6,770 nt of DNA from an uncultured Oscillibacter sp. Its GTDB lineage: Bacteria > Bacillota > Clostridia > Oscillospirales > Oscillospiraceae. Each line of letters begins with the position of its first letter. Within the stretch, counting starts at the first letter, position 1. Positions 4,027-6,770 of the stretch are shown here, one piece after another. The position numbers and the translations under genes were made by a program. The notes below the pieces were generated by a model that searched no databases, had not been told where the DNA came from, and saw nothing but the letters and a program-made list of their open reading frames with translations. The stretch spans positions 1 through 6,770 of the forward strand of contig NZ_CAJULS010000123.1 of NCBI RefSeq assembly GCF_910587525.1. The letters run 5' to 3'.

Positions 4027-6360
4027 GGCCTTCTTCGCCGGCTTTTTGGCCGCGGGCTTCTTGGCCGCGGGCTTTTTGGCCGCCGGTTTTTTAGCGGCCG
4101 CTTTGACGGCTGTCTTTTTCGCCGCTGTCTTCTTCGCCGCTTCCGGCGCCTTCTCCGCGGCCTTGCCGTCGGGCTCCGCCGCCTCCCCGGCCGCCTCGCC
4201 GGAGGCAGGCTTTTTGGGATAGCCCCGTTTGTCCTCCGGCAGGAAGTTGGGACACGCCTCGTTGATACAGAAGGGCCGCTTGTAGCCCCGGCCCGCCTTC
4301 TTGAACATGGTGTGCCCGCACTCCGGGCAGTCGTCCTTCACCGGCACATCCCAGGTCATGAAGTCGCACTTGGGGGCCCCCTCCCGGGCCGTGGTGTGCT
4401 CGCAGCAGTAGTAGGTATACTGCTTATTGGTCTTCTTGCTGGTGCCGGTGCGTTTCATCAGCCGCCCGCCGCACTTGGGACAGCGGCCCGGCATCTCCAC
4501 CACCAGCGGCATGGTAAAGGAACAGTCCGGATAGCCCGGGCAGGCCAGGAAGCGGCCGAACCGTCCGGATTTCACCACCAGGTTCCGCCCGCACTCCGGG
4601 CAGATCTCCTCGCTGACCTCGTCGGGCACCTTGATCCGCACCCCCTCCAGGTCCTTCTCGGCCTGCTGGAGGTTTTTGTCAAAGTCCCCGTAGAAGCCCC
4701 GCAGGATCTCCCGCCAGGGGGCCTTACCCTCCTCCACGGCGTCCAACCGCTCCTCCATGTTGGCGGTGAAATGCAGATCCGCGATGTCGGTGAATTTGTC
4801 CTTCATCAGCTCCGTAACCACCCGCCCCAGATTGGTGATGTGGAGGTACTTGCCCTCCTTGATGACATACTCCCGGTCCAAAATGGTGGACACGGTGGGA
4901 GCATAGGTGGAGGGGCGGCCGATACCCTGCTCCTCCATGGCCCGGATCAGTGTGGCATCGGTATAGTGGGCCGGGGGCTGGGTGAAGTGCTGGTCCCGGG
5001 AGAAACCCTGGAGATTCAGCGTCTCCCCCTCCCGCAGGGCGGGCAGCGGGGACTCCTTCTCCTCTTTCTCCTCGTCCTTTCCCTCCTCGTACACGGCGGT
5101 GTAACCGGAGAATTTCAGGCTGGAGGCGCTGGAGCGGAAGCTGTGGCCCCCCGCCTCGATCTCCACAGCCACGCTGTCATACACGGCGTTGGACATCTGG
5201 CAGGCCACAAACCGGCTCCAGATCAGGCGGTACAGGCGGTACTGCTCATTGGTCAGGTCCTTCTTCACCTGCTCCGGCGTCCAGTTGACATTGCTGGGGC
5301 GGATGGCCTCGTGGGCATCCTGGGCATTTGCCTTGGCCTTGTGGTGAATGGGCTTGGCGGGGCAGTAGTTCTTTCCGTAGCGGCCCTGGATGAAGCCCCT
5401 GACGGAGGACAGGGCCTCCTCAGAAAGGCGCAGGGAGTCGGTACGCATATAGGTGATGAGGCCCACGGTGCCCTCGCCCTCAATGTCTACGCCCTCATAG
5501 AGCTGCTGGGCAATGGCCATAGTGCGCCGGGGAGTCATGTTCAGCTTCCGGGACGCCTCCTGCTGCATGGTGGAGGTGGTAAAGGGCGGCGAGGGGCTAC
5601 GGTGCTTGTCAGTCCGCTTCACGGACTTCACCAGAAAGGGGGCGTTCTCCGTCTCCCGGACCACGGTCTCCACCTCGTCCGCCGATTTCAGCTCCGCCTT
5701 TTTGCCGTTCTTCCCGTGATACCGGGCGGCAAAGGGGATTTTTTTTGCCTCCTCCCCCAGGAGTTTGGCGTCCAGGGTCCAATACTCCTCCGGCTGGAAG
5801 GCCTCAATCTCCCGGTCCCGGTCGTCCACCATGCGGGTGGCCACAGACTGCACCCGGCCCGCCGAGAGACCCCGGCGGATCTTTTTCCACAGCAGGGGGC
5901 TGAGCTCATAGCCCACAATGCGGTCCAGAATGCGGCGGGCCTGCTGGGCGTCCACCAGGTCCTGGTCGATCTCCCGGGGCTCCTGAATGCTCTCCTGCAC
6001 CACCTTCTTGGTGATCTCGTTGAAGGTGACCCGCCGGGCCTTATCATCCGGCAGGTCCAAAAGCTGCTTCAGGTGCCAGGAGATAGCCTCCCCCTCCCGG
6101 TCCGGGTCGGTGGCCAGATAGACGGTATCCGCCGCCTTGGCGGATTTTTTCAGGTCGCTGATGATGTCTTCCTTGCCCTTGATGGGCTTGTAGACCGGCT
6201 CAAAGTCGTGTTCCAGGTCCACGCCCAGGACGCTTTTGGGCAGGTCCCGCAGGTGGCCCATACAGGCCTTCACCTCGAAGTCCTTGCCCAGATATTTGCC
6301 GATAGTCTTGGCTTTTGCGGGGGACTCCACAATAACCAGGCTGTGTTTTGCCATACTCAT
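4009..6360 (-). CDS. topA: DNA topoisomerase I (type IA) with basic C-terminal tail
   Basis: TopA relaxes negative supercoils by cutting one strand through a 5'-phosphotyrosine link. The 783 residues contain an N-terminal TOPRIM domain (LVIVESPAKAKTIGKYLG, residues 8-25; acidic DPDREGE at 85-91), GLSAGRVQSVATR (164-176), the catalytic Tyr304 in GLITYMRTDS, and EEQGIGRPSTYAPT (476-489). Three C4 zinc ribbons follow: Cys587/590/607/613, Cys627/630/652 or 653/665 and Cys678/681/698/703. Residues after about 719 are a Glu/Ala then Lys/Ala/Pro tail with repeated AAKKP. Residues 426-437 form a highly charged insert (GKDEEKEEKESP). GGAGG (6369-6365) is four bases from the ATG at 6360 and ten bases from a second ATG at 6354, so the start could be two residues later. 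It lies 53 bases after dprA, the usual Firmicute order. Its TAA overlaps the convergent neighbour's TAG. Confidence 0.97.
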   Translation of the reverse strand: MSMAKHSLVIVESPAKAKTIGKYLGKDFEVKACMGHLRDLPKSVLGVDLEHDFEPVYKPIKGKEDIISDLKKSAKAADTVYLATDPDREGEAISWHLKQLLDLPDDKARRVTFNEITKKVVQESIQEPREIDQDLVDAQQARRILDRIVGYELSPLLWKKIRRGLSAGRVQSVATRMVDDRDREIEAFQPEEYWTLDAKLLGEEAKKIPFAARYHGKNGKKAELKSADEVETVVRETENAPFLVKSVKRTDKHRSPSPPFTTSTMQQEASRKLNMTPRRTMAIAQQLYEGVDIEGEGTVGLITYMRTDSLRLSEEALSSVRGFIQGRYGKNYCPAKPIHHKAKANAQDAHEAIRPSNVNWTPEQVKKDLTNEQYRLYRLIWSRFVACQMSNAVYDSVAVEIEAGGHSFRSSASSLKFSGYTAVYEEGKDEEKEEKESPLPALREGETLNLQGFSRDQHFTQPPAHYTDATLIRAMEEQGIGRPSTYAPTVSTILDREYVIKEGKYLHITNLGRVVTELMKDKFTDIADLHFTANMEERLDAVEEGKAPWREILRGFYGDFDKNLQQAEKDLEGVRIKVPDEVSEEICPECGRNLVVKSGRFGRFLACPGYPDCSFTMPLVVEMPGRCPKCGGRLMKRTGTSKKTNKQYTYYCCEHTTAREGAPKCDFMTWDVPVKDDCPECGHTMFKKAGRGYKRPFCINEACPNFLPEDKRGYPKKPASGEAAGEAAEPDGKAAEKAPEAAKKTAAKKTAVKAAAKKPAAKKPAAKKPAAKKPAKKAAKAEG
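4040..4099 (-). repeat. Four 15-bp tandem repeats in the topA tail
   Basis: Four 15-bp units (4040-4054, 4055-4069, 4070-4084, 4085-4099) encode successive copies of a Lys-Lys-Pro-Ala-Ala-like pentapeptide. The first three differ at one or two bases; the fourth has diverged further. The pattern suggests growth of the basic tail by slippage, and copy number may vary between strains. Confidence 0.85.
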
Positions 6361-6413
6361 GAAACCTCCATACGCTTTAAAGGGGGCGCGTGTGATGGAT
6401 CTAAATTCAAATT

Positions 6414-6770
6414 TTACTCCGCCAGCGCCACAGCGCGGGTGTACCGCTTGCCGGCGTGCTGGGTGATATGGCCGTCCAGCTCCAGCAGGGTAAGAGCCGA
6501 CAGCACCCGCCGGGCGGGAATGCCGGTCTCCTCGATGAGATCGTCCACCAGCCGGGGCTCGTCAGTGAGGGCCCGCAGCAGGGCGATCTGGTCATCGGTG
6601 AGACCGCTGTCAGAGACGCTCAAGGACGGAGGCACGGCCTTGGGAGCCTCCGCCCGCTCCCGCCGGGCCTGGTAACCCAGGGTCTCCGGCTCCTCCAGGG
6701 ACGCCTCCAAACGCAGCTTGTCCGGGAATCGCGCGGCATACCAGCTCAGTACATCCCGGGGCTCCGTGAC
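6414..6770 (-). CDS. dprA: DNA-processing protein DprA, C-terminal part only
   Basis: DprA loads RecA onto incoming single-stranded DNA during transformation. Only the last 118 residues are in the window; the frame is open to base 6770, and the Rossmann-like DNA-binding core must lie beyond it. The visible part begins VTEPRDVLSWYAARFPDKLR, runs through a polar linker (residues about 30-57, EPETLGYQARRERAEAPK and following) and ends in the DprA winged helix: LTDDQIALLRAL, then RLVDDLIEETGIPARRVLSALTLLE and the wing LDGHITQHAGKRYTRA. The identification rests on this domain and on the position directly before topA, the standard Firmicute arrangement. A TTG at 6710 gives a 98-residue reading, but this is not a real start because homologous sequence continues upstream of it. 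The stop is 53 bases before topA, with no terminator seen. Confidence 0.88.
   Translation of the reverse strand, partial: VTEPRDVLSWYAARFPDKLRLEASLEEPETLGYQARRERAEAPKAVPPSLSVSDSGLTDDQIALLRALTDEPRLVDDLIEETGIPARRVLSALTLLELDGHITQHAGKRYTRAVALAE

Noticed and set aside
4040..4099. Short spaced repeats resembling a CRISPR array
   Set aside because: The repeats are contiguous 15-bp units without spacers and encode the Lys/Ala tail of TopA.
6361..6413. Possible topA promoter in the dprA-topA gap
   Set aside because: TTGAAT and TTTAAA are present but not at workable spacing with good partners; I cannot support a promoter here.
4312..6675. Plus-strand open frame of 787 codons opposite topA, slightly longer than topA itself
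   Set aside because: It is the antisense shadow of a GC-rich gene: rich in His/Gly/Leu/Val with no domain, while the minus strand encodes an intact topoisomerase with all catalytic motifs.

Overview
The window is the edge of a contig from a GC-rich Firmicute, most likely a gut-type clostridium of the Oscillospiraceae (Flavonifractor/Oscillibacter-like). This is inferred from the gene order dprA-topA-trmFO followed by plsX-acpP-rnc, from Gram-positive Shine-Dalgarno sites and sigma-A promoters, from the presence of the folate-dependent tRNA methylase TrmFO, and from a GC content in the 60s percent in the core genes. The assignment is not proven. The first 45 bases are not genomic: they match the 3' part of the Illumina P5/TruSeq universal adapter, so the biological sequence starts at base 46.

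Layout from right to left (the core genes are all on the minus strand): the 3' part of dprA (DNA uptake/recombination mediator, cut by the window edge); topA (DNA topoisomerase I with three C4 zinc ribbons and a Lys/Ala-rich basic tail); a small divergent pair made of an uncharacterised 82-residue protein on the plus strand and a 70-residue XRE-type repressor on the minus strand; a 139-bp GC-rich, hairpin-rich repeat-like segment; trmFO (tRNA m5U54 methylation); plsX (acyl-phosphate synthesis for phospholipids), overlapping trmFO by ATGA; a strong promoter; acpP (acyl carrier protein); and rnc (RNase III), truncated in its dsRNA-binding domain at the adapter.

The core genes are ordinary housekeeping functions. 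PlsX consumes acyl-ACP, whose carrier is the product of acpP, and rnc follows acpP as in many Firmicutes. The accessory part is the roughly 0.7 kb between topA and trmFO. The repressor gene is AT-richer than its neighbours. The 82-residue gene has a perfect consensus sigma-A promoter (TTGACA-N17-TATAAT) whose -10 box is the exact centre of a perfect 16-6-16 palindrome, which looks like the repressor's operator. The far end of the module shows a perfect 15-bp direct repeat shared with the 3' end of topA, and the two genes' stop codons overlap tail to tail. Together these suggest a small, tightly controlled insertion of unknown function in a conserved housekeeping locus.
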